Positions 43,760 to 56,595 of a stretch of 64,000 nt of DNA are shown here, piece by piece. The stretch is taken from the NCBI GenBank assembly GCA_029204225.1, contig CM055098.1, positions 11,219,052-11,283,051 of the forward strand, given 5' to 3'. A model generated the notes under the pieces. It ran no database searches and was not told the DNA's origin. It was given only the letters and a program-made list of their open reading frames with translations. How positions within the stretch are numbered: the first letter of the stretch is position 1; every line of letters starts with the position of its first letter. Both the position numbers and the translations under genes were made by a program. This DNA comes from Diphasiastrum complanatum (lineage: Eukaryota; Streptophyta; Lycopodiopsida; Lycopodiales; Lycopodiaceae).

Positions 43760-43847
43760 GACTCTGACTCAATCTGATACCACTGTATCAGTATTGATTC
43801 TGTAAGCTCTCATACCACTGTATCAGCACTAATTTGCTCTGATACCA
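43760..43847 (-). other. Copia-A primer-site cluster, copy 2
   Basis: TGATACCA-type words occur three times. The one beside the LTR is a perfect GCTCTGATACCA (43836-43847). The other two, near 43810 and 43778, are each imperfect. Confidence 0.75.
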
Positions 43848-43848
43848 C

Positions 43849-44673
43849 TATAGAAAAAATAGTAATTATTCTTCCATAGAGAACACGATTAAAGTTTGAA
43901 CAAATCAAACTAATATCAATGTTTTCAATCAGGTCTATTTATGGTCTATGTACTAATAGAACAGTATTTTCCTTGATTGAATTAGCGTGCAGAAATAATA
44001 TGCGGAATTAAAAAACTTAAGACAATTTTAGAATAACAAAACTATTGATCAAAAATGCATTTATAATTCTGAATCTAAATCAGTATACATCTCTTGTTGT
44101 CTTATCTCGCTCTTGTGTCTCTGATTGAATGAGTCTGAGAGTCTCTTCAGTTTTAGTTTTTTTACAACGAGCAGTGCACATGTATTTATATTGTTACAGG
44201 ACATGTCTTTTGGCCTTCTAATTCTGTAACAGTAGATCTAACCGTTTATGACTGTTGATATTTAAATAGATGCTATGTTTCGAGTGTCGAATAATTTCTA
44301 TTTGCGAATATCTTGTGACAGTCGGTCATTCCGTTATAGGTTCATGTTTCGCGAATTGTTCGCAACAGATTACAATTTTGAGCTTGAAGAAAAATCTAGA
44401 ATAATTGTTCGTGACCATTTTGCGACAGGTGGGCTTTGAACAAGAAACAAAATATTTTGTGACAAGATTCTGTTCGAGAATCTTTCGAGCTTCAACAAGA
44501 AACCACGAGTTTCTACAAAAAACTGTTTCGCGAATCTTTCGAGTATCAATCAAGATAAAATTTCGCGAATCCTTTGAGGTTGATCACAGACAGAAATGTT
44601 TTGAGTTCACATTTGTTTCTCATCCTTTGTCAAGTAAAGTGCATACAAGATCTGTCTGATCAGGTGTTCTATA
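43849..44673 (-). repeat. Copia-A LTR shared by two internal regions (825 bp)
   Basis: Plus-strand ends are TATAGAAAAAATAG and GTGTTCTATA; both terminal pairs have changed from the family TG/CA by C-to-T type transitions. Gag and primer site lie on its left and RNase H on its right. It is therefore the 5' LTR of the element at 36288-44673 and also sits where a 3' LTR of 44674-46828 would be. Confidence 0.85.
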
Positions 44674-46828
44674 GCTCTCTCTCAAAGTGGGTAGTTGAAT
44701 TAATCCCAATCTTCTTCGCTACTTCTCGAACAAAGCTTTACTGAGTGGCTTCGTAAAGATATCAGCTGTCATTTCCTCTGTGGGTATGAAGACTGTCTTC
44801 AGTATCTTATTCTCGACTAAGTCCCAAATTACATGATATTTGATGGCTATATTTGATGGATCCATGAATAAGTCTTCTTCCAATTTTGCATGCAAAAAAG
44901 CAGTCTTCTCATCCACAATGTGGATTTTCAAATCAAGAGCCACTACATACGCGAATAACAAGCGAATTGATGTATGTTTGACTACCGGTGAGAAAGTATC
45001 AGTGTAGTCGATCTCATACTTTTGCGAAAATTCTTTAGCAACCAACCTTGCTTTGTATATGATGTTTTCGCCATCAGGACTTGTTTTGATCTTGCAGACC
45101 CACTTGCATTTGACTGGTTTTCTGCCATCAAGTATAGTTGCAAGTGTCCATACAATGTTCTTATACATGGATGACATTTTGTCCTCATTGCCTGAATCCA
45201 ACGATCTTTATCTGGTCCATCAATAACTTCCTCAAATATCTGAAGTTCGTCAGAGAAACCACAAAATTTGATGTCTGTATTAAAAACATCTTGAACATAC
45301 CTTTCTGGTGGTTTATGTTGTCTGTCAGATCTTCTCACAGGCTTTAAGATAGGATTCGCAGATAATTCAAATATCTCTACTTTTGATTTTGACTCCTTCA
45401 ATTCTCTGACTTTTGTTGGCTTGGTACAAGGCTTCCATCTTCATGTGACATAGCCTCTTGTGCCACAGTATATTTGTCGATTCTTGAGTTTGATTCTCTT
45501 GTTTGATTCGAGTTCGAATATTCAAGTGATACAAATTTTCTTCTCTGTTGCCTTTAGCAACTAGGCTATCAAAATATTCCTCGAACTATTTACAAGAGTC
45601 CTTTGTGAAGGTTACTGACATGCATGTATCGACTATCTTAGCTACGAAGAGAAGATCTTTGTCAAGATTAGGGACATAGAGAATTTCCTCCAGTTTCTTG
45701 TCACCCTGATTCGTGTCCAGCCATAGTACACCAGTTTCATCAAGCACATGCTTAGAACTGTCTCCAAGTATAATGAATCTCGAATAGTTCATCTTCTTGT
45801 ACTTAGACAATATTTGTTTCGAGGAAACAAAATGTAAGGTGGATCTTGAATCAAGTACTACTTCTTGAGTTTTGGAATTAGATGAATAACATAGATCAGC
45901 ACTAACACAAGCTGTTGAGTTCCTTGTTGTCCTGCCTTCTACTGCTCTTGAGCATTCTACTTTGTCTTCGACATAGTTTGAATCTGAAAATTTGCTTCGA
46001 TTCTGCTCCTTGTTTCTGGGATTATGATAGCAATCTACTGCTGCACGACCCCGTTTATGACAATGAATGCTTTCAGTCTTTGAGTTTAACCAACACTTAT
46101 ACTCCTTGTGACCTAATCTTTTGCATCTATTGTAGATCTTCTAATCACCGAAACTTTTCTATTGTTTTCCAGATTGTCGATCATTTGTCTTAGAATCATA
46201 TTTTTTTGACGACTCCCTCTTAAACTTAGACTTCTTAGAAGATTTATTCTTCTGAGTAAATAGAGCATTTTCAAAATCACCATTGTCATCATAGCATTCA
46301 CGAGCTTCTACTTCCTCTTTAACTCCGTCTATTGCCTTTTGAAGTGTCATTGTCACATCTTCCGCCAATAAGATTCGAGTTGTGTGGAATGACCTGGCTA
46401 GGGCTCGAAGAAAATAACTAAGCTGTTTTTCCTTTGAAATTGCATTTTCAATGCCAAAATTATGCAAGGTAATAAACAGGTCTTTTATTCTTTGTACGAA
46501 TGTGTTTAGGTATTTGCCGTCCCATTGTAGGTAAGTTAATAGGTCTTCCAAGAACATGATTTGATTATGAGATCGAGTCTCATTCTTGGTTTCCAATTCT
46601 TCCCATAAATCTTTTGTGTTAGAAATTGATGTAAGGTCTAGCATTATATTGTCATGCACTGAAGACACAATAATTGCTATAGTTTTGTCATTTCTCAAAC
46701 TCCATTCTCGAAGTTCTTTGCTAGGAGTAGCTATTGGCTTCTCCTCTATTGGTTCTACCCATTGCCAAAGACCTTCACCCTTCAATATGAGTGATGTCTT
46801 TAATTTCCAACTCAAATAGTTTGAACCT
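44674..46828 (-). pseudogene. Copia-A internal region, integrase-deleted, copy 3
   Basis: RNase H end at 44850-44690 (ADIFTKPLSKALFEK), then a deletion that removes most of RNase H and the RT catalytic half. RT start at 45201-44860 (KPVKCKWVCKIK, then EIDYTDTFSPVVKH). Linker QHKPPERYVQDVF and the integrase-core deletion joint near 45390. Protease near 45840 in the form LDSRSTLHF. Gag 46815-46159 (LKTSLILKGEGLWQWVEP, LTYLQWDGKYLNTFVQRIK), followed by knuckles and a TAG at 46141-46143. Gag is cut by the spacer at 46828. Confidence 0.85.
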
Positions 46829-47500
46829 TCTCTATGCTTGTTTCATGGTAAGTTGTTAGTTGTCTCTAAAACATAATTTTTGGGTGCATAAGAGAAAGGA
46901 AGTATCTAAAGAGAGTCCTAGATTTTCTTGCCATTTGCATGGAAAATCTACTGTAGAGAAAGAACCAACATGACGAAACCAATCAAAGTAATGAAGCATA
47001 GATTGCTAAGAAAAAATGAGATCCAGGCTACTGAAGCAAGCAACTAATGTACATACATCTAAAAATCAATGAGCTCTTCGAAAGTGCTAGAAAGATTGAA
47101 AAATGTAGAGGACGACATTTGGAATGACTTTTCCTAGTACAATCCACATGAAGATGCACCCCAAAGGCATAGACCAAAGACATCCACCATGACCAAATCA
47201 GTTTCTTTGTCATCACATGAAATGCAAATAGAAATAATAAATCAACAATAATGTTCATTCCAATAAGATCTGAAACAACATCATCAGTGCTATAAATTAA
47301 TGGGTAAATCTCCCATTAAGTGGTAGCATTAGGAATCATCATTTATGCATTTACACATTCAAAATAATAACTAGTTAAACGGAGCGCGTCGGGTCTCCAA
47401 ATGAATTGTTGTCTCTATAAACATGGATTTTCTCCCTTAACACTCTATACATTATAGCTTATAGTTACACCCATCAATTAGTTAGTTATATAGAATGTAG

Positions 47501-47502
<2 letters not shown>

Positions 47503-47564
<62 letters not shown>
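47503..47564. repeat. (CT)n microsatellite
   Basis: About 62 bp of uninterrupted CT at the same spacer locus as 15786-15893. Confidence 0.97.
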
Positions 47565-47566
<2 letters not shown>

Positions 47567-48109
47567 AACAATGATAGTTAGAACATGTCTCTCCAACCAC
47601 TTGCACACAAACTTTGTTTAAGCTTTCATTTACAAAGAGCTCACGTTGATCTTCATTTTGATTCAAAAAAGTTTATTTGATGTCATACATAAACATTTTC
47701 ATTGAGTGTGTGTACTTCAATCTCAAGCCTTGAGGAAGATGAGTGAGGCTTCAACTTGACATATTTACTTATGTTTAGGCATAAGCTGCTAATTTAAATT
47801 GAGACAACTATAGAAGACTGATGATGGACTACACATTGAAACAATGATGGGCTGCAAATAGGTATGTACACATTTAATGGGTTTTTTTGTTATTTCAAAC
47901 CATCAAAGAATAATCGCCGGTGCAGGAGACTCTAGTGCATGAAGAGTGGGGAATAGTTTCTATCCTCTCTATAAATGAGACACCTAGGCTAGATCAAAAT
48001 CAACCTTTTGGATAGTTGACACGAAGATGTAGTGGAGCTCTTGGCAATATAGAATGGATACAAGGAGATTTTTGTTAAGGCTCATGGGCCTTATACATCT
48101 TGCATTCTA

Positions 48110-48143
48110 GAGAGAGAGAGAGAGAGGGGGGGGGGGGGGGGGG
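48110..48143. repeat. (GA)n followed by an 18-G run
   Basis: About 16 bp of GA, then G at every position 48126-48143. Same locus as 16435-16489. Long homopolymers are also a place for assembly error. Confidence 0.9.
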
Positions 48144-50634
48144 AGGGATATGTTGACTATATCTACTTAATCCATTTCAATGAGTCTGAATCACTTTTAA
48201 ATTTAGCATTAGAGGAGTTCTAAATCCAAAAAAGACCCTTTGTAAAGATTCTTTTTATATTTTTTCTCAACTTTTTCTTACACATGGACCAATCAAAACA
48301 CTCAAATTTGAAATCTACGTAACGTAACTTTTTTAGTCCACATTTTGATTCCACACTAAAAATGGCATAACTTTTTAGTGGTATGTCCGAATATAGCGAA
48401 GTTTGGTGCATTGGAAAGTACTCGACACGGGCTTTCCAATGATATGTTATGTGACACACTTTTGAGCTACAATTAAAAAGTTATGGCAAAGTATTAGTGT
48501 TATAATATTTCAATATTATAAACTACATCTTGCACGAATTCTTAAAGGGTCTTTTTGGAGCTCAAAACTCCTCTAATGTGTGAAATGAGAATAGAGCTAT
48601 CTAAACAATGGTTTTTTTTAATTTAGTGAAATCTACATATTTTTATTCAAGATGCTACTCATGTTGAAGTTGATGAGGGGGAACCTGTAAAAGATTATGC
48701 AGATGCCAACTAATCCCAATGTGTTATTGTCAAAGATTTGCATGTGGCAACTTAGGCCAATGTGGTATTGTTCACATTACCGGAACGTGTGCACATGGAA
48801 ATACAAAATGTCAAATTGGACCAATATGTGAGGTCAACCTAGGAGGATAATATTGTTCAAATTACAGCCTTAAGTTACCTCTTTGGAGTGCTACATAGCT
48901 TACTGCATTCTATTAGCTCCTCCTACCCATTTGACCATTGGTGACAATCTTAGGTTTAGGACCAGAGATGTAACATGCACATTAGGTTCCATGCATGGTT
49001 CATATAACTAGGGCTCAACCCATTCAATTTCATTATTGGAATATAGAGAGTGATAATTTCATTTGTTATATTGTGGAGACATAGTAGGAGAGGAGGCGAG
49101 TGCTTCATGAGCTAGTATTGTGATATTTCTTATGCAATATAAATAGGCATATGAATAAGGGTTATGGGCATCTTGGTGATCATATGTAGAGCTTCTGTGA
49201 ACTACTTGAATTGAATCTTAATATCTTGATGATGTGATGAAGCTCACTGCGTTATTGTGGCTCCTTGCATTTTGTAGTCTTCAAGTAGAATCAAGGTGCT
49301 TATGCTTCTTGTTGACAAATTTTAACAAAAACATCAGCTTCAATGTGTGGAGGACATTAAGGGTAAGCAATTGTTCCGAGTAGGCTTACTTCGGGATAAA
49401 CTGGTAAGCAACTAATTGAAGGACCTAATTTTTCTTTGATGTCTTCCATTCATCAAGTACATGAATTGCTCTTTTATAAAGATGCATGTGAAAAGGAGGA
49501 ATGGTGTGATGCTATGAATGTAGCGTATTTGTGAATAGTTTAACAAGTTATCTACTTAAAATGTGAATACGATCATTATTTATCAAAACACTAGTTAGCA
49601 ATTTTGTTTTTGGTGGTTTTATATATCTTAGAAACTCACAATGATTGTTTGATGACGATTATCATCTTGAGAACAAATATTGCGAGTTTCAGGTGTTGAT
49701 AATTTGTTGCATCTACAATGATCAAACACAATACAACAAATCTAGATGAGACTGGAGAACAAACGTTCATAAGTGAACGTTGCTTATTAGAATGAGCATG
49801 ATAGAGTATGCGAGTATGACTTACAATGGCATTCAAATCTTTATATGATTATGGTAGCATTGTACTACCATGATTGTAGATATTTTGCCATAATATAATA
49901 CTAGGACAATTGGTAAATGGTGGGATGTGGAGAGACAGAGATAAAATGCTACCATAATCTTCCTTTATGTTATTTAGAGTAGATTATTAAAATTAAAAAC
50001 AAGTCAATAATCAATTTATGATAATTGTTTTGAACCCATAGAAAATCATAGGTCTTTATGATAATTGTTTTGAACCCATAGAAAAGCATAGAAGATCAAA
50101 CTATGTTGAGAAGGGAGTCAATAAAAATCGTCTCTCAAATGTTATATTGTCATTGAAGATGCCATAAAGCAAAATGCCTATAGAATAATATATCATTGCT
50201 TGCTTATCGACTAATTAAGTGTACCTAATCAATCAAAATCGAGTACTACAAACCTTCTTTCATACTAGAAAATTACTACACGGTTTGTGAATTGTGAACC
50301 AGACAAAAGAAAGATACATTCATGATGAAACAATGTGATGAGCGAATGTGAAAGTATACATTCAAAACAAGGAAACAGAATCCTCCTTATTCACATTGGA
50401 GAAACAAAATTAAAGGCACCATGAATTGAACAACCATTCCAAATTCGAGCATATAAGCCAGTGAGTTCAATGTATGTCCTGGAGTTGAAACATTATGGTC
50501 CTTGTAATAGCAAAACTTCATGTATAATGAATGTCAAAATCTTTTCTAAAAACAAAAACAAAAACAACTAGCACAAAAAACTCAATGCAGTAAGGAGATT
50601 GTTTTTCTCTTAGTTCGTACTTCCATTTTCATCT

Positions 50635-50790
50635 ACATATTGTTAAGTGCTAAAGCATGCAATGATTAAAGCTATTGATGCAACCAAAAGATCTACTCAT
50701 CAACAATAATCACATATTGTTAAGTGCTAAAGCATGCAACGATTAAAGCTATTGATGCAACCAAAAGGTCTACTCATCAACAATAATCAT
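50635..50790. repeat. 77-bp tandem duplication in spacer copy 4
   Basis: Units start at ACATATTGTTAAG at 50635 and 50712. Equivalent to 2061-2216. Confidence 0.9.
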
Positions 50791-51705
50791 TCATCAGTAT
50801 GTACAGCAGAATACTACTAAAAACTTTCTACATTACTTACATGATTGTCCTTCTGGAGATCACCGGTACATGCAATCTAGCTACACTAACTTCTCAATCC
50901 TCATCAAAAAGACATATACAAATTGCTAGAACATCACTCATTTATCCTCTAGATATCATGTTGCTACCACCTATAAATTGCATTATCTTAGCCTAAACAT
51001 CATCATATTACCTACCTAATTACCAATTGTTTACCATGTCATCCGATCCAGCAGCCAACCTAACTACCAGAAATCGTGAAATCCTGAGAAAAGTTTATCA
51101 GCCAAACCGTACTCCCTAGCTGATAAAGATTTTTTAAAACTGTAGATGCACGACCTGGGGAGAGTGTATCTCTAGTTCAAATTTTGATTTCCTTACACTT
51201 GCTTTCTTTGAGTTTGAATAGTGTGAAGATTTTATGAATTACTAAGATCCAGATTAATCTCTTGATCATTGGTTATGAATGACAACAAAATTGGCACCAT
51301 TGGCGATGTAGAAAATCAACATCTACTAAATGAAAGAGATGCAAACTCAACAAGATCTTGACCTTGCGATCTATCTCTCTTCCTCCATCTCTCATGATTT
51401 CTTTGTATTAGCTAATTGTTGGATTAGATGTTTATTGGGATTGAGTGTTCTTATGCTTTTTGTAAGAGAGAAGAGGAGAGAGAGAGGTGAGTTTCTATCA
51501 TTCTGGATTAGGATTAATGAATCCTGTGTTAATGCTTAGTATTAATGGATCTTAGTGTGAGTGTGCACATGCTGGATTATGAAATATGCTATCGCTGTCA
51601 TGGGAACGAACTTTTGCGTGACAACTAACCTCGTCTTCTTAATGCCTATGTGCTTGGATCTAGGGTTGAGGCTAGTATAGGAAATAGCCCTTCACGCACT
51701 GAGCC

Positions 51706-52450
51706 GCTCTGGCAATTAGAGTTGTTGATGCTAAGTCTATGGCTAAGTTCCTGTATGAACACATCATTGTTGGATTTGGATGTCTTATCCAGATCGTAAA
51801 TGATCGCGAAAAACACTTTGTCAATGAAACGATAAAGTGTTTGTTGGAAGACTTCTTCGCTATATACACCGGTTTAGTACTCCGTATTATCTGAGGGGTA
51901 ATGGACAAGCTGAATTTTTTAATAAGATTCTCTACAACATTATGACAAAAAACAGTTGAAGCAAGTCGTTTAGATTGGAAACATAAACTTCATGCAACGT
52001 TCTGGGCAGTCAGAACTGCTTACAAAGCTAGTATGAATTAGATACCATTTCAACTCGTTTATGGTCAAGATGTAGTGATGTAGATTGAATTTTTATTACC
52101 ATCCTTACGTATAGCAACAACAGAACGATTGGATGATTCAAACCCCTTACAAATGCATCATGAGGCTTTACATAAACTATGTGAAACTAGATTGATGGCA
52201 GTACATGCATTAGCAGCAAGGAAAGCTTGTCGTAAGGCATGGCACGATCGCCTTACACACAAAAAAGCTGAAGGAAGTATATCTAGCATTGATGTATAAA
52301 ACCAAGCTGATCAAAGGAAAATTGAAGTTTACAAGTGAAGGACTATACAAAGTGAAAGAGATACTATCCTATGGAGTAGATATTTTGAAACACCTGGATG
52401 GAAAACATTTTGACCCCCCAGTAAATGGCAGCCAATTATTCAAGTTTTGG
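51706..52450 (+). pseudogene. Gypsy-1 integrase remnant, copy 2
   Basis: Parallel to 3205-4010, but the first roughly 100 bp, including DYMTKQIEAK, are missing. It starts at AIRVVDAKS-type sequence and keeps NDREKHFVNETIK. A stop replaces Gln or Met codons (TAGATTGAATTT near 52081). The C-terminal end is at 52289-52450 (LKFTSEGLYKVKEIL, then PVNGSQLFKFWA). Confidence 0.82.
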
Positions 52451-52667
52451 GCAGCTAGTTTAACCAGCATGATCCAAAAACTTATCATTTGTACTTTTGT
52501 TGATTTACAATTTTGTTGTTTGGTACTACGTGGCTGTTTCATTTTTTTGGAAAAGACAATATAAAAATAAAATAATAAAATAATAAAAATAAAAAAGAGG
52601 AAAGAAAGAAAGAATGATGAGCAAAAGGAAAGAAAAAGTCATCAGATCAGAAAAAGAGAAAGGAACT

Positions 52668-53506
52668 TGTATTTTCATGAATCAAATTTTGATGAAAAAT
52701 GACTTAGAAAATCACTTTTTGAGTCAAATCATGAAAATTAAATGCAATACCTAGGTGAAGGATGCTCTTAGACGAATATAAACCTTTTCCAGATCTCCAT
52801 AACCTTCATTGGGCTACAACGGTTGTCAGAAACGTTTACCAAGAATTCTGGAAGCTATTTTCACAAAATTGAAGATGCCTGCAAATTTTTGTCTAGAACT
52901 TTTCAGCCAAACTAGTACTTTGTCTATTGGATCCTCCAAATTCACCTATAAAAAGGCTGAATTCAATCTCATTTCTCACTTGTGCTAGCGAAGCTCTTGC
53001 AAAGTTTTCCCACAATTGAACTTTTCTAAAACTTTCCTACAACTTTATGATACACTCCTAAGTCTTTTCTGCTATACGCCTTTACTTTCTGATAACAACC
53101 AATCTCCGCATTATGTCATTCATCATGATGTTCCAACTGCAATGGACGTCATGATGCTTCCTAGCACAAGCAGGGTGGCTAAGTGTGTCATGCCCATGAC
53201 TGGTCTTGGATAGCGTGTCCACGCTAGGGACTGCAGAGGTGTCCAGTGAGGTGTCACAGTGCACTACTAGTGGTGCATGGGCCTTGGAAGGTATAAGTAT
53301 ACCTGCTGGGCTCTCACTAGTGTATGCTTGACAGCATGATCGGCGGCAGGATGCTGCTGCTGTGATGCCTCACTCCTCTCTGAGTGATTGATCCATAGAT
53401 CCGTTCGATCTAGGTTTGATTGGGCTGGTTTGTCCACCATCAGATTCCCTTGTGTTGCTTGTGATTGGCATGCTTAGAATAGGATCCTTGGATTGAGGAC
53501 TTTATA
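52668..53506 (+). repeat. Gypsy-1 LTR, copy 2 (deleted form)
   Basis: Same ends as 4199-5265 but about 225 bp shorter because of one internal deletion (GAGTCAAATCATGAAAATTA join near 52730). TATAAAAA at 52947-52954. The next bases, TGCTATCAGAGCCC (53508-53521), are the mutated primer site. Confidence 0.72.
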
Positions 53507-53561
53507 TTGCTATCAGAGCCCTGTCTTTTGTAGAAAACAGACGTTCAACAATGTATTTTCA

Positions 53562-53664
53562 ATGCAAAAGTCTCTTTCTACTGCAGTGTCATTAAAACCT
53601 TGTGTACAAACTTCTAATCCTATGGATCTTACATTTTTTAATGAAATACAAGATCTTTCTTAAG
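53562..53664 (+). pseudogene. Possible Gypsy-1 gag stub, copy 2
   Basis: Same short frame as at 5321-5423, beginning MQKSLSTAVS, ending at the Copia-A junction. Confidence 0.3.
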
Positions 53665-54116
53665 ATAGATTGTTGAAGAGTTATCCATTAACAAGACATA
53701 AGATTCAAAATAGATTCATCAAATCCTTCCAACATCTGTTTGATCCAGATCGGCTCGTTCGCCATCTTGGTTGCTACTACATATTCCACTTCACAGGAAG
53801 ATTGAGCTACTGTAGTTTGCTTCTTGCTTGTCCAGAGAATGGCTGTTCCAGATACTAGAGTAGAACCTCCTTAAATACTCTTGTTATCATCCTTCATGGA
53901 TGCCCAACTTGCGTCACTGTAAGATTCGATGTCAAATCTAGCTTCCTTCGAATAACACAGTCCATAGTCTTTTGTTTTCTGGAGATATTGTAGTACTCTT
54001 TTAGCCAACTTCCAATGCAACGATCATGGGTTCTGATTATATTGGCTCAGCTTGTATACTGCAAACACTATATCAGGTCTGGTTTTGTCTGCTAGATATA
54101 ACAATGATCCAATCAG
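53656..54116 (-). pseudogene. Copia-A RNase H fragment, copy 2
   Basis: Matches 5415-5875. It reads RNase H on the minus strand with several frame breaks (LWTSKKQTTVAQSSCEVEY-like near 53850-53780). At 54116 it switches within CAATCAGG to Copia-B integrase, whereas the first unit continues into RT. Confidence 0.82.
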
Positions 54117-55500
54117 GATGTTTTCAGGAGTCCTCCGTTCTGATTTGTAGTCGGCCTTTGTGTCATCATTAATTTTTCGCACGATCAACGCTTCCAATTG
54201 GAGCTAGATTATATCCATCAAACCCTCCTCTTTGGTCCACCTCTGTTTCTCCCTTCATCTTTACAACACCAACAGGTACGGTACGCGCCTTTCGACACCC
54301 TTGCAGAGCATATTAAGCATTGTCGCCACACTTCGTAATGCCCTCGGCCTCGCTGTTAGCCAATTTTTTAGCACACAAAATCGAGCCAATTTAAGCTGCA
54401 CAGCCAAAGATTCCGATGTGAGACAGGTAGGGCTTTCTACCCCACCATAATTCATGTGGTGTTGTTTGAGGGACACTATACTTCCCTGTCCTGTTCTGAA
54501 TATATGTAGCTGTAGCTACTACTTCAGCCCACAGTACTCTTCGAGTTTTTGAGTAGGCCATTATGCATCTGACAGCTTCGATCAGAGTTCTATTCTTTTG
54601 TTCTGCAACACCGTTGTGCTGCGATGTGTAAGCTGCAGTCCTTCTGTGAATGATACCATGATCATTGCAGAAGTCAGTGAAGCGATTCGAGATGTATTTG
54701 CCACCTCGATCTGTCCTGATCTACTTCACTTTGTTGTGCATCTCTCTGTCCAATTCACATACTCTATGAATTTATCAAATGTGTCTGACCTATTCTGAAT
54801 GAAATACACTCTGGCAAATTTACTATAATCATCAATGAAGGTAATGTAATATTTTGAGCCTCCTACTGAGATCACATTGAATGGCCCACAGATGTCAAGA
54901 TGCACTAACTCCAGAATCTTACTTGTTCTGTAGGAGTCTTTGACAAATGGAGTTTGTGATATCTTACCCTTCAAGCATGCATCACAGGTGGTCGAATTGT
55001 TTGCATTCGAGATGCTGACCCCTGTTATTGCTCTATGATGGCTTGCTTGGAAAAGTGCCATTGAGTTCATATGGCATAGTCTCTTGTGCCACAGAGTGTC
55101 TGGAAAATCATCAGGAGTATGATGCACTTCATCTGCATACAGGCCTACGTTCAGGTGAAATAGATTATCTTTCCTTCTGACTTAAGTGATCAGGCTACTG
55201 GTACTAGCACCAATAACATTGCAGGCTTCATCCGAGAACATCACACGCATCCCTGCATCAGCTATCCTTGCCACGGAAAGCAAGTCCTGCTACATTGTAG
55301 GCATCTTCAAGTCGTTTTTCTTTGCCATTCACATTGAGCCATAGTGAACCAGGACCATTCACTTGATGTTTGGAGCCATCTCCAAGAACAAAGAATCTTG
55401 AAGGATCAGCACTTCAAAAATCAGACATAATTAATCTTGATGTCACGAAGTGTGAGGTAGCTCTTGAGTCTAAAATCAGGCGTTCACACTACACACACAT
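54117..55500 (-). pseudogene. Copia-B protease - integrase, the most complete copy
   Basis: Minus strand: ARIADAGMRVMFSDEAC (about 55290-55220), LWHKRLCHMNSMAL, CDACLKGKISQTPFVKDS, VHLDICGPFNV with the first catalytic Asp, FIDDYSKFARVYFI (frame 55127-54726). Then an approximate DRGGKYISNRF segment with the second Asp, and SQHNGVAEQKNRTLIEA with the Glu (about 54620), followed by HELWWGRKPYLSHIGIFGC. All three acidic positions of the core can be seen, though frames are broken near 54725. It ends at 54117 in poorly readable sequence. The protease segment near 55470 has its Gly region damaged. Confidence 0.83.
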
Positions 55501-56481
55501 CTGCACAAATAGGCGGTCGAACAATGGTTGTTCAATCTCTATTCGCCCATTTTTGAGCTCTCTGGCTCCTCAACATAGGACAAACTATTGTTGTTCTCCT
55601 GTCTGTTATGTGCTGATTTGTTCCTTGGGTTCAGTGGCAATCCATGGCTGCATGACCCTTCTTGTGGCAGTGGATATACTCAATTTTTGGGTTGAGCCAT
55701 CATGTATCGACTGTGTGCCCTTCTCGTTTGCATCTCACGCAAGTCTTCTTTTCTACACCTTGCTATTTTGACCTGTTTTTATTCTTCCACTTGTCTTTGC
55801 TGGTCCCCTCTGCTTGCTGATCATGATCCTACCTTTGATTCAATGCCCTCTTAGGCTTGAATTGTTTCTTTGTCTTTTCTTTGTTGTTGTAGAGGGCTTG
55901 GTCAGAAGCATCCTTGTGATCAAGATTCTCTCCCCCCTCGACTTCTTCTCAAATCTGGACAATTGTATTTTCGAGGGTCATTGTAGGATCTTTTGCGAGC
56001 AGGGTTTTGGCTGTTTGGAAAGATCTAGGTAAGGCTCTCAAAACATAAGTGAGCTGCTTGTCCGCTGACACTGCTTTTTCTGCTCCAGAATTGTGTAATG
56101 ACAGGAGTGAGGTCCTTTCCGTCCCACTATAGATTTTGTCAGCTGATCTTCTAGCTTCATTATTTGACTGCATGATTTCGATTGAAATCTCATGAGCAGT
56201 GTGTCCCACATCTCCTTTGCTTTGGAGAGTGTAGCCAGGTCAAGTGTGAGACTATCCTTGATGGATGATGATAGCAAGGCTACTGCCTTGTCATTTTTCT
56301 CCCTCCATTTGCATAGCTCTTTGCCTGATGTTGTAGGCATCTCCTCTATGTCATCCCCCCAGGGGAATAAACCTTTACCCTTTACTATTAGCGAGGTCTT
56401 CACTTTCCATGCTAGAAAGTTAGATCCTAACGAATCCAAAACTGTACAGATCTTGGATTGTATGCTACTAATTGAAGCCAT
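55501..56481 (-). pseudogene. Copia-B gag, copy 3
   Basis: ATG at 56481 (MASISSIQSKICTVLDSLG), GLFPWGDDIEEMPTTSGKEL, MWDTLLMRFQSKSCSQIM. A deletion near 56105 drops part of the VLKMKDLFLSLHNS region. It continues with LTYVLRALPRSFQT (56209-55949). Zinc knuckles lie near 55745-55640, with the second partly changed. Confidence 0.82.
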
Positions 56482-56582
56482 TGCTTCTTAATTCATGTAC
56501 ACTTGTTGATGGTTGATTTTTTGAGTGCTTTAGCCCCTTTGATCTGAAAGCTTTTAAGCTATGCCAGATTATGACAAGGTGG

Positions 56583-56594
56583 GCTCTGATACCA
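56583..56594 (-). other. Copia-B primer-binding site, copy 3
   Basis: GCTCTGATACCA on the plus strand, one base left of the LTR. Confidence 0.88.
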
Positions 56595-56595
56595 C

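Larger units (their letters stand above)
36288..44673 (-). mobile_element. Copia-A element with both LTRs and an embedded Copia-B piece
   Basis: Minus-strand order from the right: 5' LTR 43849-44673, primer sites, gag-A, protease-A, integrase-A start to 41888, Copia-B LTR 40682-41887, gag-B, protease-B, patchwork 38781-39245, RT-A and RNase H-A 38780-37309, polypurine tract, 3' LTR 36288-37267. The two Copia-A LTRs differ in length (825 and 980 bp), so they are old or were exchanged with other copies. No matching target duplication was found: TTAAA lies left of 36288, and on the right another Copia-A internal region follows directly. None of the proteins is complete. Confidence 0.8.
46829..51705. 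repeat. Spacer copy 4 (complete, 4.9 kb)
   Basis: The only copy with both ends in the window: Copia-A gag junction on the left, Gypsy-1 integrase on the right. It matches 15114-17136 in its first part and 1-3125 in its second, which shows these two are one continuous segment. It contains a private 42-bp duplication near 50015-50095 (TTATGATAATTGTTTTGAAC twice). No open frame that I can credit as a gene. Confidence 0.88.

Noticed and set aside
36288-44673. Treating this as a simple intact Copia-A insertion
   Set aside because: No target duplication matches, the LTRs differ by 155 bp in length, a foreign Copia-B piece is embedded and another internal region abuts the right LTR.
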